NCBI GenBank assembly: GCA_013115135.1
Contig: JABANP010000079.1
Location: forward strand, 1-64,000
Direction: 5' to 3'
DNA: 64,000 nt
DNA from: Perkinsus olseni
Lineage: Eukaryota; Perkinsozoa; Perkinsida; Perkinsidae
In this document: positions 1 to 13,658 of the stretch, piece by piece
Layout of the letters: every line of letters begins with the position of its first letter
Numbering within the stretch: the stretch's first letter is position 1
Program-made: the position numbers and the translations under genes
Notes under the pieces: generated by a model
The model's database searches: none
What the model was told of the DNA's origin: nothing
What the model saw: only the letters and a program-made list of their open reading frames with translations

Positions 1-503
1 CGTCCAAGGCGAAGAGTGGAAACCTGAGAGAAAAGGAGAGCATGAAATTCTCATCGACCTTCCGAGCTCTCACGTGGCCTCTGAAACAGGTCCCATCTTG
101 AACGTCATTATCGGGTCCATATTAGACACGATAGCCCAGGTACCATCCCCAACAAACTCGACATCTTCCATACCGCCGACGTTCTCCACCTCGCTTGGGG
201 GTTCAATCTCACGACACTAACAAGACTAGAGCTGACCAAGCTGCTATTGGAATCATCGCTTACCTTGCTCCCTTGTACAGTCTCCGGGATGCTCTCCAGG
301 GCCACATTCATAGACATGACCTGGTAGTAAACCCTATAGAAGAGGACGGACATGAGGACCACTGTGATGGCCATCACGTAGGTCAAACAAGAGAAGGTCC
401 GCACCATAGGCCTGGCTGGAGCTACAGCGGTGGGTTTGGCCCTACTGCCGTCGTCAACCGGCCGAGGAGACATCTGTTGTGGAGAAGTGGAGGACTTGGC
501 CAT
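1..503 (-). CDS. Paraoxonase/arylesterase-like protein, 5' part only
   Basis: Partial gene that runs off the left edge. Three exons can be joined: 503-264, 216-74 and 23-1, with donors GTAAGC and GTGAGA and acceptors ending TTAG and CTCAG; the phases agree. The N-terminus has a cytosolic Ser/Pro-rich stretch and one membrane segment (about residues 37-58, 'CLTYVMAITVVLMSVLFYRV'), so it is probably a signal-anchored type II protein. After the first intron the peptide has 'CREIEPP' then 'GGMEDVEFVGDGTWAIVSN'. This matches the opening of the paraoxonase beta-propeller (Cys, then G-x-E-D-x-E, then a hydrophobic I-S strand); the Glu-Asp pair binds the structural or catalytic calcium in that family. 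The substrate cannot be told. SMP-30/strictosidine-synthase-like propellers are the main alternative. The start is the first ATG before the membrane segment. Confidence 0.55.
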
Positions 504-2111
504 TATAAAGACTGAAATCAGTGCACAGCTAGAATGGCTGCGATGTAGGAGGTGCGATGCTCCGAGCCTTGCGGCACTTGAGAACTCGGCGTCCGCATGT
601 CTGCATCGTACTCGTTAATGAGCTGGTACGTACACTGTCAAGAAAATGGGGAGGATTCGCCCAGTCCTTTTAACTAACTGTACCTTGATAGCTCGCTAAC
701 TGCCTAACTGGTAGGACAGTGCTGCCTCGTCTGTGTAGAGTAGACAGCAAGTACGTAGCTAGTGCGTATATGCGTCCAAGGAGGGCCATTGTTGGCAGCT
801 CAAGTACTATCCTATATCGCTATCTGCCTCCGGAATTGTGTTACCAGAGTTGTCAACGACATCCACAAATTGATGGCATCATCAATCATCGATCTGATCA
901 CCACTTCGAGTTCATACACAGAAACAATGTGTGAATGCTGTCTATTTGCCCAGTCTCAGTGTGCATGCGTACATCCCTTCTAGCTACGGAGACATTCTTT
1001 GGTTGTTGTGCGACCAGTAGTGATGAGATCTGTATAAGTCAGGCGGTCTGACTCAGTCCGTAGCCATCCCGGTTACGCAGTTGATGGGCTCAGTCAATAT
1101 CTAACGACCCACAAGTAAGCAGACACCTGCCGACCATACACCACTGAAGAGAACCAAGAATTGCTGTGGAGAAACTCAGAATTGCAGGGGTGGCTGGTGC
1201 TGGAAATCCACTGCTACCAAATGACGATGCACGAGGAAGTAGACAACAGCCAGGGCGATCCAGCAAGCGATTACCTGAAAACCGACTAGTCCACGAGAAG
1301 TCGTTCTAGGACTGTACGACGAACCAGCTGAGTGAGAGAACTAACGCATACTGTGTAGTTGAACCACTGCCTTCGCGATCGGCACTAGCATCAAGCGAGA
1401 ATCCTAGTCATGGCTCCCAAGGGTCGGTCATGATGATCAGACGTCTGAGTTGTATGCAGTAGGGTCATGTAGGACTGGAGAGGAGATACGTTCGCATTCG
1501 ACGTACCGAAAGCCATGACCGAGTTCCGAACATTCCCGCGTACTCCGTCCCACAGACTACGGAAGCAGTTTCAGGCTCCAGTAAAGTGACTTATAGAGAC
1601 GAGCTAGAAACGGACTGAAAGGTGCGGACTCACGGCTCTTGCTCGCATGCATTGGCGAGCGGTTGGTCGATCGAAAGTGATGACTCGAGGCTTCGGACGG
1701 CTACTCGGGCTCAAGCACTGATCACAGTTACAGTCGTAGGGATGTGTAAATACTGCCGAGCCCATTATGATGATAACTTGAAATATTAATAAATGCCTAC
1801 TAAATTGAAACCACAGCGCGCCAAGCCCTAGTTGTATGTGCAGCAGCTAAGCCGCTCGCGCGAATTTAAGGCAGTTCTATGATTTTCGCGGGTATACTGG
1901 GAGGTGAGCCGAAGCGAAGTTGGAAGAACTCAACCTGTTACTCAAACATCGAAACGCGAATCAACAGACAGTTGAAAAACTACCAGCATGTGTACAAGTA
2001 CTCCACTAGCATTCGAACCCGCTAGTAACAAGCGACCTCGAGTGACAGGAGATTCACGGTGTATGATGCTGAGCGAGTTCCAACAAAGCTACAAAGGGTT
2101 GGAGGGATATA
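504..2111. other. Intergenic stretch, nothing recognised
   Basis: About 1.6 kb between the paraoxonase-like gene and the first carrier. Open frames here are short, lack recognisable motifs and do not join into a longer product. An AT-richer patch lies near 1760-1810. It may hold upstream sequence of the paraoxonase-like gene and the 3' flank of the carrier. Confidence 0.5.
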
Positions 2112-3053
2112 TCAGAAGCTGCGCAAACCAAAGACGTGGCGGCGTATGGATTCTATGGTGGGCCAGCTGATGAGGAGGAATGGGCCAAGGCGCATGTAAG
2201 CAGCTGTCCATCCCCTCCAGAGACCTCGCAGACCCTCTTGCCTCAGAATCCGGATGGCCCCTTCGATACCGGTGTTATATTCATCAGTACTCATGAGCCT
2301 TGTCCTAACTACATCGACGGGAGCAGCAACTGTAGAGGCCACCAGGCCGGCTGTCATACCGCCTATGGCTGACAATAGAGGCCCCTCTTCAACCCCATAG
2401 CCCTTAAGAGTACGTTTAGTGGTCTCATAAGTTGTTATCTGGGCACCGGTCACAAGGCTTGCCCGAGTGCAACTAGCCATCACTCCTTTAAAGAGAACCC
2501 CAGCAGCGTAGTTCTTAGATAGACCGTCAACAACAGAGTCAAACGAAGGCTTCGCGCCGATGCACCGACCGGTAACGTAGCGGCCATCGGGCCCCTTCAA
2601 GCCTCCTTCGTATTGGGAACGAATCTTCAGCCGATCGAGAGGTGTGGTACAGCAGGAGCCGATGAGACCACTGGTGAGGGAAGCCGCCAGAATGACCGGG
2701 AACGAGGCCGGGTCGAGGTCGGAGGTATCGGAGTAGAACTTCTTGATGGACGGGTACAAACCAATGCGGAGACATCCATTCACGAATTCAGCGGCGATGA
2801 CGTAGCGTAGCCCCGTTCTCCATATCCCACACAGGCCGTCACTTTTGACCTGCATAGTGAAACGAACCTCATGATGAGCGTAGTGCCACGCCGAGGAACC
2901 GAGACATAGCTGGCCTTACAGTGGACTTCACGATGGTAGTCAGGCTCATACGTGGCTGTTGCGTCTGCATCCTAACCTTCAGAACCTCAACAGGGTTCAG
3001 CAGCGCCGCTGTCGCAGCGATACCGAGCCCACCGGACAACCTGAAGCGTATCT
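2112..3053 (-). CDS. Mitochondrial carrier family (SLC25) protein 1
   Basis: Solute carrier of the mitochondrial inner membrane, with three repeats of two helices. Two exons are clear: about 3053-2920 and 2849-2112, joined at phase 0 (donor GTAAGG, acceptor TATGCAG). Carrier signatures are present in all three repeats: 'PVEVLKVRMQ', 'PLDRLKIRSQYE' and 'PVDVVRTRLM'. The best general fit is the UCP/dicarboxylate/oxoglutarate branch, but the substrate is not determined. No ATG is in frame at the start of the visible first exon; an upstream in-frame TAG shows that a short further exon is missing, so the true start is unresolved near 3.06-3.15 kb. It lies in tandem with a close paralogue immediately upstream on the same strand, which shows the same RSQYE and GRCIG motifs. 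Confidence 0.85.
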
Positions 3054-3612
3054 CTAGCGTTTGGGTAGCAGAGAAGAGGGATGGCTACATATCCAGGTGG
3101 GGCGCATGAAGGGGAGCTCCTCGAGGCTCCTGATGGATGACCTTGGTGAGGTTTATAGGAATCGATCCAGAAATATCAAAAAGACAAAACTTTCAGCAAC
3201 GGGGCGCTCAAAATGCACTGTTCGTCGTGCGAAAGCAAGGTGGCAAGCTAGCGTAAATCCGCGGCACGCACCGTCAAGGTATACAGAGCTTAAGGCGGCA
3301 ACCGATACTATCGGTTATAATGCTGCGATATGGTGGCTGGAGAGACGCGGAGGACAGGAGAGGCTACCGCGGAAGAGAGCCACATTCGACAGTTGAGTCT
3401 GGCGTCTCAGGACGTCTCTTCGATCGCACGCTTACCGAGAGTAGTTGATGGCTGAGGATACATCTCCATCTGCACACACGCTAAATAACACCCACCAACG
3501 ACAAGTGAAGGAGCACAGAAACTTTGTTACCCCATGCAGTGTTGACTGAGAGCTCCTTCTTGGAGCATCCTCGCGGGCAGTCGAGCGTGAACTGACTGGA
3601 CAGACGTACGGA

Positions 3613-4563
3613 TCAGAACGGTGGAAGCCCTAACACCTGTTCCCTAAGGAGACCAATGAGAGGCCAGCTAATGAAGAAGAGGGGGCCTATGCGCATGTAG
3701 GCGGCAGTCCAACCCACGAACAACCCTCTAACGCCCTCGGCCCTGATGATGTTCGACACAGTACTGGTCAAGGGATGGGAGGAGGTGGCGGAGCTCATAA
3801 GCCTCGTTCGGACCAGATCCACGGGGGCAGCTACTGTGGTGGCTAGAAGTCCAGAAATTACACCAGAGACCAAACGCGTCAAGATGCCATCTTCCAGGCC
3901 CAACTCCGCACACGCTCGCTTCGTCTGTTCGAACCCAGACACTTGTGCGCAGGTCACGAGACCGGCCCTCAGACATGTGGCATGGGCCCCTCGGAACAAG
4001 GTACCATCTTTGATTAGGGAATAGACGCCCGTCCACACCGAGGGGTACGTCGGCTTAGATTCCGATACAGCGTCCGGTGAGGTAGCGACCGTCGGGACCG
4101 AGGAGGCCTGCCTCGTACTGAGACCTGATCTTTATCAAGTCGAAAGGGTTCCCTAGGAACGACCCGACGATGCCGGTGAGGAAGGAGGAGCCCAGGGAGA
4201 GGGGGAGGCTCGTAGGGGGAACGTCACACAGGGAGGACAGGAAGCCTTTGACCTCGGGATAGAGGCCGACCCGGAAGGCCCCGTTGACGAAGTCGGAGGC
4301 CATGGAGGATTTCAAGCCAGGCAGGAATAGCCCCTTCACACCGTCCCTGTGCAACTGAGGAGACTCATCTGGATTCCTGCAGGGAAGGGCGGGCCTACAA
4401 TGTTCTTCACTGTGGCCCACAGCGTCCGAGTTGTCGTCGAGGTCTGCATCCTCACTTTTATCACATCCATCGGGTTCAGTATCCCCACGGTGAGAGCCAT
4501 CGCACTGCCGCATGCAAACCTTCGAAAAGAGCCATACCACAACATCGCGACATCATCGTTCAT
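3613..4563 (-). CDS. Mitochondrial carrier family (SLC25) protein 2, frameshifted
   Basis: Tandem paralogue of the neighbouring carrier. Exon 1 starts with ATG at 4563 ('MNDDVAMLWYGSF') and joins exon 2 across a 44-nt intron (GTAGGC...CTCAG), giving 'VKNI-LHRDGVKGLFLPG'. Signatures are 'PMDVIKVRMQT', 'PFDLIKIRSQYE' and 'PVDLVRTRLMS'. In the matrix loop after 'GRYLTGRCIG' the frame breaks near 4056-4062: four bases (ATCT) lie where the paralogue has three, and the rest of the protein ('KPTYPSVWTG' to 'LREQVLGLPPF') is in another frame. Both halves are otherwise intact and well conserved. The break may be a sequencing or assembly error, a recent disabling mutation, or a real +1 frameshift site. 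Confidence 0.8.
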
Positions 4564-5126
4564 CCAGCTTCATGGGCAACTCGATCAGCAGCCCTGCTAC
4601 ACTCTTTTGAAGCCTACATGTTTTTGTGGAAGGTGCACTCGTCCCGATTAGTCGGCATGAGATGGTCGACACAGTCTCGAGGAAACTCAGCGGGCGAAGG
4701 CACTAGAAAAACAAAAACTGTGAACGCAGGGGCCGGACCAAACACAGCCTCTGACTCTCTGCCCAAAAGACAAGCTGCTGTGGCCTGAACCACAAGACCC
4801 TGGATGGCCTACTCGCCGACTCGGCAGGGCCTATGACTCTCAGAGTGTCTACCCTCTCCCTCACCGCGCTACGCAGGGACGTGATGGATCTTCAGGTCCA
4901 GGCACATCCACGGGCGGTGATCGGGTTTGCAGTTCCCTTCTCCTTGCCCAGTTGCCCCAATCATCACTATGAAGTCAACAGACGTGGCTGATGACGTAGA
5001 AACAATTCCAGATAGGAACTTTATGATGGTGATCGTAAGTAGTATTATTGGTATGAGCAACAGTATACTACAATTAAAGCGACGTTGTTCAGTAGTTGAC
5101 GTTAGCGACGACACAAGCATCCTCCT
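4564..5126. other. Gap between carrier 2 and the DDX10 gene
   Basis: Holds the upstream flank of the second carrier and the 3' flank of the helicase gene. A short hydrophobic minus-strand open frame (5120-4869) has no family resemblance and I do not call it a gene. Confidence 0.4.
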
Positions 5127-8100
5127 CTACCCCAGCAACTTCAACGCCTCCGCCTCGAGGTCAGCCATCTCCCCTCGTTGTCGCTTAGCAGGCGGCTCCA
5201 CTGACCTAAAACAACTCAGCATGAAGGCTTAGCCCAAGGCTCCGGCTAGCTCACCCTTCTCCATCGTGATCCTCGGCAGTGTCACTATCTTCCTCCTCTG
5301 GACTCGCCAGCACGGGCTCCAACCTCCTCCACGTCATCCTCCCCCTCAGGCCTCTTACGTCGGAGCTTCTCCTTTATCTTTCGGTGTTTCTCCCGAACCT
5401 AGGATGGAGCCATCACCTGCCTCGACGATCCCAACCCTCCCCCTCATCACCTTCTCCTGCATCAACTTCCTATCCTCTTCCTCCCGCTCCTCTACCTTCT
5501 GCCTCATGGACTCTACGAATGCCTTCTTGGCAGCGGCAGCACCTAGCAGCCATCCCATCACAGACTACCACCTCCCTCCTTCATCTCACTCTCTTCGTCC
5601 TCATCCTCCTCTCCAGCCTCCTCGCGCTCCGACTCCCTCATCTCCGCTCTCATCGAAGGTCATATGCTGGTTCTTACCAAGGCCACCAGTGCCTCTCACG
5701 TATATCGAACCTGTGCCAGATCTACTGTAGTCCCGACCGTGATCCCTCCCCTACCGTCCTTCCTGACGCGTAACCGTCCCTTCTTAACGGCGTCGCGTGC
5801 CCGAGCCTCAGCCTGTGTTGCTGGTTTCTCCTCCAGAGGGGCATCATCCCCCTTGTTCGACAGTAACCTACACGTAACGCAGGCGTCTACTACAGCCGCA
5901 GCGCTCCCCATACGACCTACCAGAACATCATCTTCCTCATCGCCCTCCTGGGCCTCTCCGCTAAGGCCATCAGGGCCTTGCGCAGCGAAGAGCTCTTGCT
6001 GTCGCTTCTGTCGACGTTCGAACTTGGACAGCTTCGTAGCTGAAACGGGAGGCATCGACAACTTGGAAATCTCGAGGCGCTCGAAATTCTCCACACATTA
6101 CCCATTGAGATTCCACACCCCTCTAAAACTACGGAGGAATTAATGACCAAGGGCGCCATTAGCACGCAGCTGTTCGATCCCCTCTACTTCACACAGATTC
6201 TTCTCAATCCACTTGCCCCTTACCTTTCTTTTCTTGCAAATCCTCTTCAAGCTGCGACCATCCACCGTCCTCCTCCTCCTTGCCGGCCTCCCCGGCCATC
6301 TCCTTCTGCTTTTTGGCTAACTTCTTCTGCCGTATCTTCTCCTTCAATCGCTAAAGAGAGCTCCATACCCCATGGCCGCCAGTAGCACAGTAGCTTTCAC
6401 CACTACGCTTGCCTTACCTCCAACTTCGACATATTCTTCTTTTTCTTCCCGCTTGTCAACTCTTCCTGCGTCGGCAGAGTCACCGAAGGCGCCTCGTGAA
6501 GACCTATCACAAGCAAGCAGCTCTTACCATCACCGTGATCAAGACCCAGACTCCTATTACCTAAGCTATGGGAATAAGCAGCCACCTCATCATCAGAGAG
6601 TTTAGTCCTGCCGGCTAGGGCCACTGAGCGTGCATAGACCTGAGCACCCGTGATTCCCGCCGAGTTGATGCCCCTACGACCCACCTGTGTCGCCTTTATG
6701 GCAAGATGCTTAACCTCAGGCTCTGATGCAAGAAGGCTCTGTAGTTTACCAGTGATCTGAAGCAGCGGTGGGTAGTGAGGAAGGACAGGCCCTTGGGCGT
6801 TACGTTGAACATCCTTCTCCTGTTGATGGAGGTGACGCGTACATCCACCTTCTTCTGCGCCAACTCAGACAAGAGTGACTCCTGCTCAGCCTGCGAGATC
6901 ACGATCAAAGTGTTGTGGTAGAGGCCGCTGCCGCCCTACCTCAGTAGCGAACATGAGAGCATTGCCTTCCCGGTCGAATCGGGCCGTCCGGCCGACCCTG
7001 TGGATGTACGTGTCAGCGGTATCAGGAGCATCCACTTGTATAACCCAGTCAACCTGATACCAGAGGTGGTGGAGAACAGACAGAAGCAATGACCCTACCT
7101 GTGGGAAGTCTACTCCCCTCGCTGCAACATCAGTGCAGATCAGACACAGCCCCTTGTCCTTCGAGGCGAACTGGTCGAACACCTGCCACAGATCTACCGT
7201 CACGAGGGCCTCCTCCCGTCGGGCTCCCCCTACCTTCATCCTCTTATCAAGAGACATCCCACCGTGGAGCTCTAGCACAGCCAGGCCCGGCCTTAGCCGT
7301 CGGAAGGTCTCGTACAGGAAGCGTACCTTACAGAGGGGATGCCAACCGATGAGAGGTTGAACCACGAGCCCTACTTGTTTCGTGGCGCTGACGAACGCTA
7401 TGATTTTGGTTTGGGCGTGAGTTTTGAGGAAGGTGAATAAGGAGTTAACCTTCTCTTCTAGCTTCACTGTCATGCACAGCTGCCGCAGTCCGGTGGGAGT
7501 TGCCGATTTGAGATTCCGTGATACCTGAATGTGGATGCATCCGGAAGGGATTGAACCCGGGACCCTACGGATAGAAGCTCGGGGTTGTCCAATGCTAATG
7601 TAGCGAGCTGCTGAACACTGGTACGCATGGTCGCAGAGAATAGGAGCGTCTGGCGCTTGGGAGGTAGTGCGTCCAGGATGAGCTCCACCGTTCTCTTGAA
7701 GCCTAGGTCCAAGATCCTGACCATCATCATCACCTCCGCTTCCACGACACCTCATGGGCCCAGGCTTCACTACCGATCAGCCTCATCCAACACTAAGACT
7801 TGTACGTTAGACAAGTCGCTGCCAGCAGTCTCTTCTATGTGCTGCAGTAGCCGGCCAGGGGTGCAGACCACTATTGATAGGGAGGGGAAGACCTTCTGCT
7901 CTTCCTGGAACTTCCGTCCACCAACGACACACCCGGCGGAGAAGTCGTGATGGCTGCCAACTTGCTGCAGCACAGTGAAGATCTGTGCCGAGAGCTCCCT
8001 TGTAGGGGATATCAGAACCGCACCTAGGTAAGAACAGGCACTCCAACGCGGACCGGTAGGAGCCCAACCCCTACCAACACCATCATCAGCACTCCACTTC

Positions 8101-8660
8101 ATGCGGTAGAGTTTCTCGATGACTGGTATGATGAAGGCCAGAGACTTGCCGCTGCCCGTCCTAGCCTCGCCAAGGACCTGCAAGGCGGACGATGAACCTC
8201 TCCCGCTGCAGCATCAAGGGGCTAGTACATCTCGACCGGCCAGGGCGTAAGGGATGGCGCTCCTCTGGATCGGAGTAAGTTTGGTAAAACCGTGGTCTTT
8301 GAGACCTAATTGGGTTTTACGAGAGAGGGGAGCTCACCAAAGGCATGGCCGGTGAGGACAGGGCCCGTCGCTGACAATAATGATAACATCATGCTTCAAC
8401 CTAAGATACCCCCACACCTACTGAATCGCTGATGCTCCTCTCCTTCTGCATCCACCAGTCCCCTTCGGCGCTCGAATTGGTCTACACTCTCTCCCTAACC
8501 AACCAAGCTGCAGTGAAGACTGGGCGAAGGGGTACTCACCTCCCGAGGGCACTCAATGATGAGTCTGTTCTCGAGGTCAGCTATCTCCGCGTCCTCACGA
8601 TGCCGCAACCCCATCCGCCGATTCTCCTTCTGACCAGCAGACTCTGCTGTATCTGAAGGG
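5127..8660 (-). CDS. DBP4: DEAD-box RNA helicase, Dbp4/DDX10 type
   Basis: ATP-dependent RNA helicase of the nucleolus that in yeast and animals releases U14 snoRNA during 18S rRNA maturation. At least 14 short introns can be removed by canonical splice sites. The product shows an acidic/basic N-terminal helix ('[18 protein letters not shown]'), then '[22 protein letters not shown]' (Q motif), 'ARTGSGKS' (I), 'PTRELSAQ' (Ia), 'TPGRLLQH', 'DEADR-ILDLGF' (II), 'FSAT' (III), '[10 protein letters not shown]' (V) and 'HRVGRTAR' (VI). '[10 protein letters not shown]' and 'LLQHIEET' are diagnostic of DDX10. The C-terminal region keeps the Dbp4-type block ('[28 protein letters not shown]') and a Lys/Glu-rich tail ending '[13 protein letters not shown]'. 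The start codon lies upstream of 8600 and is not fixed. Confidence 0.92.
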
Positions 8661-8959
8661 AGTATTAGTCCCACTACTAGCTCTTCGCAAATACACGTTT
8701 ATGCCGTGGGATCGCCAAGGGAAGGGGAGATGAAATCGCCGCATGCACGCGGTACTCGACGCGAGTCCATTGTACAACAGAGTTGACGCCGTGATGAAGG
8801 AAAATACAGCGATAGCTGGTAATGGACGGCCCCGCTCCTACGCGTAGAGGTGCCATCACCCCTTCAACTCGCGGAGTTTGGAAACACTAGTTCGATAATG
8901 ATTGCGTATTAACAGCGAATGTATAGACAGTGGCGCCGTCAGGAGGCGTGCGAAGTGGA
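8661..8959. other. Upstream flank of DDX10 gene
   Basis: About 300 bases between the helicase N-terminus and the end of the ankyrin gene. It probably contains the missing first exon or 5' leader of the helicase; no other feature is visible. Confidence 0.35.
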
Positions 8960-10864
8960 CTACCCTTCCCAATCAACGGCGATTGGATCCCTAGTACCCT
9001 TTCTTCCCTTTCCTTTGCCTTTTCCTTTACCCTTCCCTTTTCCTTTTCCCTTCCCTTTCCCTCCTTTCCTGTGCATTTTACTCCCTTGCCTCCGCGTTGA
9101 AGGCTCTGCCTCTGCGGTCGTCATGGTGTTGAGGTATACTGACACAGGCTCACTACAATACCCATACATACTCCCACAACACAACCTCATCATTCACAGA
9201 CACCTTCAGTTAAGACATGTACCATCATCATCATTTACTACCAGAACAACAGCTGAGCAGATCCAGCATCTCCCTCGCCATCGGGTGACCTAGACAGATC
9301 CATGGACGACTCCACACACGCACCAGCCCTCAACACTTCCGAGTAGTTTAGCATGGTCCCTGGCCTTGAGCCCTCCCATATCGCATTGTATGTCCTTCAA
9401 GCCCGCCCCCACCAACAGTTCGACCAACTGAGAGGCAGGGAAGGCGAGATGCTATCGGGCGGCGAGTACAGCGCACTGACCTCAACCTGGCCACCCTTGA
9501 CAGCGTCAATCAGGAGACTACCAGGAAGGCGCCTCAGCCGTCTGATATCCAGCGAGGCCCCAGCGGCCAGCAGCACCTTGACACACTCTACTCGGCCGAG
9601 CTGAATGGCTATGCTGACTGCTGTGCCTAGACCCACCACTACTATGCTATGCATGAGCATTGCGCCTACAGGTAGAAGAGATCTCTTCCACTCCCGAAGG
9701 GAGAACTCCTTCCGGCGTCAGGCCCACTCTATCGACATCAGCACCGCATTCCAAGAGAGCTCGCAGTAACTGCATCCACAGAATGCACATTGAGGTGGAG
9801 GTTGAATGGAGTACCTCCCCATGGCCCATGGCTGCGGCAAGTATCACTGGCACACTGCTTGATTCAACTATGGGATACCTCACAACAGTAAAGGCAGCAG
9901 TGGCCTCTAACACGCCATTAACGTCGGCCCCTCCTTGTATGAGGAGCCTGGCTATGGTCGGATCGTCCTTCCTGCCCAGGCATACGGAGCACCTTGAAAA
10001 GAGCGTACTGCGTTAAGTTTAGTATGGGGAGGTTGATACAAGGCAGCCGTGAGTTGATCTCGACTGGCGGCCTTCCTCCCGATAATATCTTCCACTACAG
10101 CAGGTATTTGCCTATCACACGCGTCCAATAGTATCTAGTACATAACACTGGTACTGCCGATAGCGCAGAACCCAAAGCATACCTGGTACACTACTGCCGA
10201 GGCCTTCTCTTCAAGGACCTTGCCGACAGCCTCGCACACACCTCCCGATAACAGCTCAGTATGGGTGTACTCCAAGCCGTCTAGTTCCAGCATTAGTTTG
10301 ACCTATTCTCGAGAATCCCCCTGTACTCCCTATCAAGCTGGTCCCATAGTACCACTTCATCATGACCAGCCTTGGCCGCCATCATAATAGCAGTTCGGCC
10401 CTCTGCAACATCTCTTGCGTTGACGTCTATCTCAGGTACGGCCAAGAGCAGCTTTACACACGTCCAAACGCCTAAGGCCGTGCATTGCTGAGAGGTGGCG
10501 CACCACAAGTACCCTTCGGAAGCGGCGTGCATGAGGGGCGTTCTTCCGCACTCATCAACCTCATTAACATTTGCACGCATGCACAAAAGATACCTGCGGG
10601 CCATTGAAGCACGAGCGTCCTCGGCATTGAATTAAGGCTTTACTTGACAACAGCCCCATGGTCATAATGGGCCGCCTCTATCAGAGCAGTACGACTGTAT
10701 CTTCCCCTCTGTGCAAGGTCAGCTCTCTGTACTGCATGCAGCCTGATCACAGCTTCAATATCGCCCTTAGCGGCAGCCCATACCTGAAAACACCATCACC
10801 ACCAGCAACTTCTCTCAGTCTTTCCCTTCTACGAATCTTTCGCCAGCAAAGGGGTCCACTCCAT
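8960..10864 (-). CDS. Ankyrin-repeat protein with possible Lys-Gly tail
   Basis: Series of small exons encoding ankyrin repeats. Readable pieces in order include 'VWAAAKGDIEAVIRLHAV', 'TALIEAAHYDHGAVV', 'VNEVDECGRTPLMHAASEGY', 'CVKLLLAVPEIDVNARD', 'RTAIMMAAKAGHDEVV', 'LLRALLECGADVDRVG', 'VECVKVLLAAGASLDIRR' and 'LVELLVGAGL'. One junction (phase 2, AA|G at about 10.6 kb) was checked and keeps frame. The likely start is ATG at 10864, but the join to the first repeat is off phase, so the N-terminus is uncertain. Downstream a minus-strand frame (9193-8960) gives 'TRRQGSKMHRKGG', about ten Lys-Gly pairs and 'RKGTRDPIAVDWEG'; I infer this is the C-terminal exon, though the join is unproven. Function is not determinable beyond protein-protein interaction. 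Confidence 0.62.
9001..9066. repeat. Polypyrimidine microsatellite
   Basis: CCTTTT/CCCTTT hexamer-like tract. Read on the minus strand it encodes alternating Lys and Gly in frame with the end of the ankyrin gene model. Confidence 0.85.
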
Positions 10865-11258
10865 CAGTCGTAGCGTACTGTTGTCGGGCCTCTGTGAAAG
10901 GCATTCGACAGAAACAGGAGGATTCAATAGACTGCTGCCTTTGCTAAATCCCAGGTGAGCTCCTAGGAGGGAATCTATCGTATAGAAGACGATTCAGGCA
11001 GGGCTCACGAGACCCAGAAAAAATTTGATACAGAAAAACCGCAAATAAAACTCAAAATATTAGCGGAGCGAAGCGCGCTTCGGACTCCCCGCTCGAAAGA
11101 GTATCTTGAGCTCTTGGATGGACCTCAGCTTTCTTCTCTACGGTGAACGTGTGTGGTTGCGATGGGTATGCTCAGCTGAGCGCGTGCCTCCTCAGCTCTG
11201 CCGGTTTGCCGTTTGTATTCCCATTGCCATACTCTACATGACTACCTACTTAGAAGAG
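10865..11258. promoter_or_regulatory. Divergent intergenic region, ankyrin gene / MAP kinase
   Basis: About 390 bases between two divergently transcribed genes, so it should carry both promoters. It contains an AT-rich patch (about 11010-11060) followed by a GCGGAGCGAAGC motif that recurs elsewhere in the window. No TATA-like element can be assigned with confidence. Confidence 0.35.
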
Positions 11259-13266
<2,008 letters not shown>

Positions 13267-13658
13267 CGATGTCTCTCAGGGGACTCGACGTCGCATTACG
13301 AGAGTATGGGCTTCTGTGATGAACCCTCTCCTCCTCCTCTCCCATTCTCTCTCATCACTGCCATAAGCAACAACATATTCACTTTTTACCTCTATTGTTA
13401 TCTGATAAGGGATTGGCTACCACCGACGTCGTTTGCTCTTCTCTCGCCCTGCAACAGCCTTGGTCAATCGACCCGATCGATTATGATGATGGGGGTAGAT
13501 AGGACGACATAGCGGAAGCCATTTGACTTGCGTGTTTTATTATTATCCTAGTTGCATTGATAATATGAATTTACATTGTCAATCTATGATGATCCTCGAT
13601 TTTGTGTTAGTCTGGGTCCTCGGAGTCCTCCGACTAATACCTCTTGTGAAGATACTCA
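13267..13658. other. Spacer between MAP kinase and Ap4A phosphorylase genes
   Basis: About 390 bases holding the 3' flank of the kinase and the promoter of the next gene. Open frames here have no recognisable content. Confidence 0.4.

Noticed and set aside
4869..5120. Small hydrophobic minus-strand protein
   Set aside because: Ends against the DDX10 3' end, lacks homology and has no supporting splice or start context.
8919..9293. Plus-strand frame rich in Phe-Pro/Leu-Pro
   Set aside because: Translation of the polypyrimidine tract; no splice context or homology.
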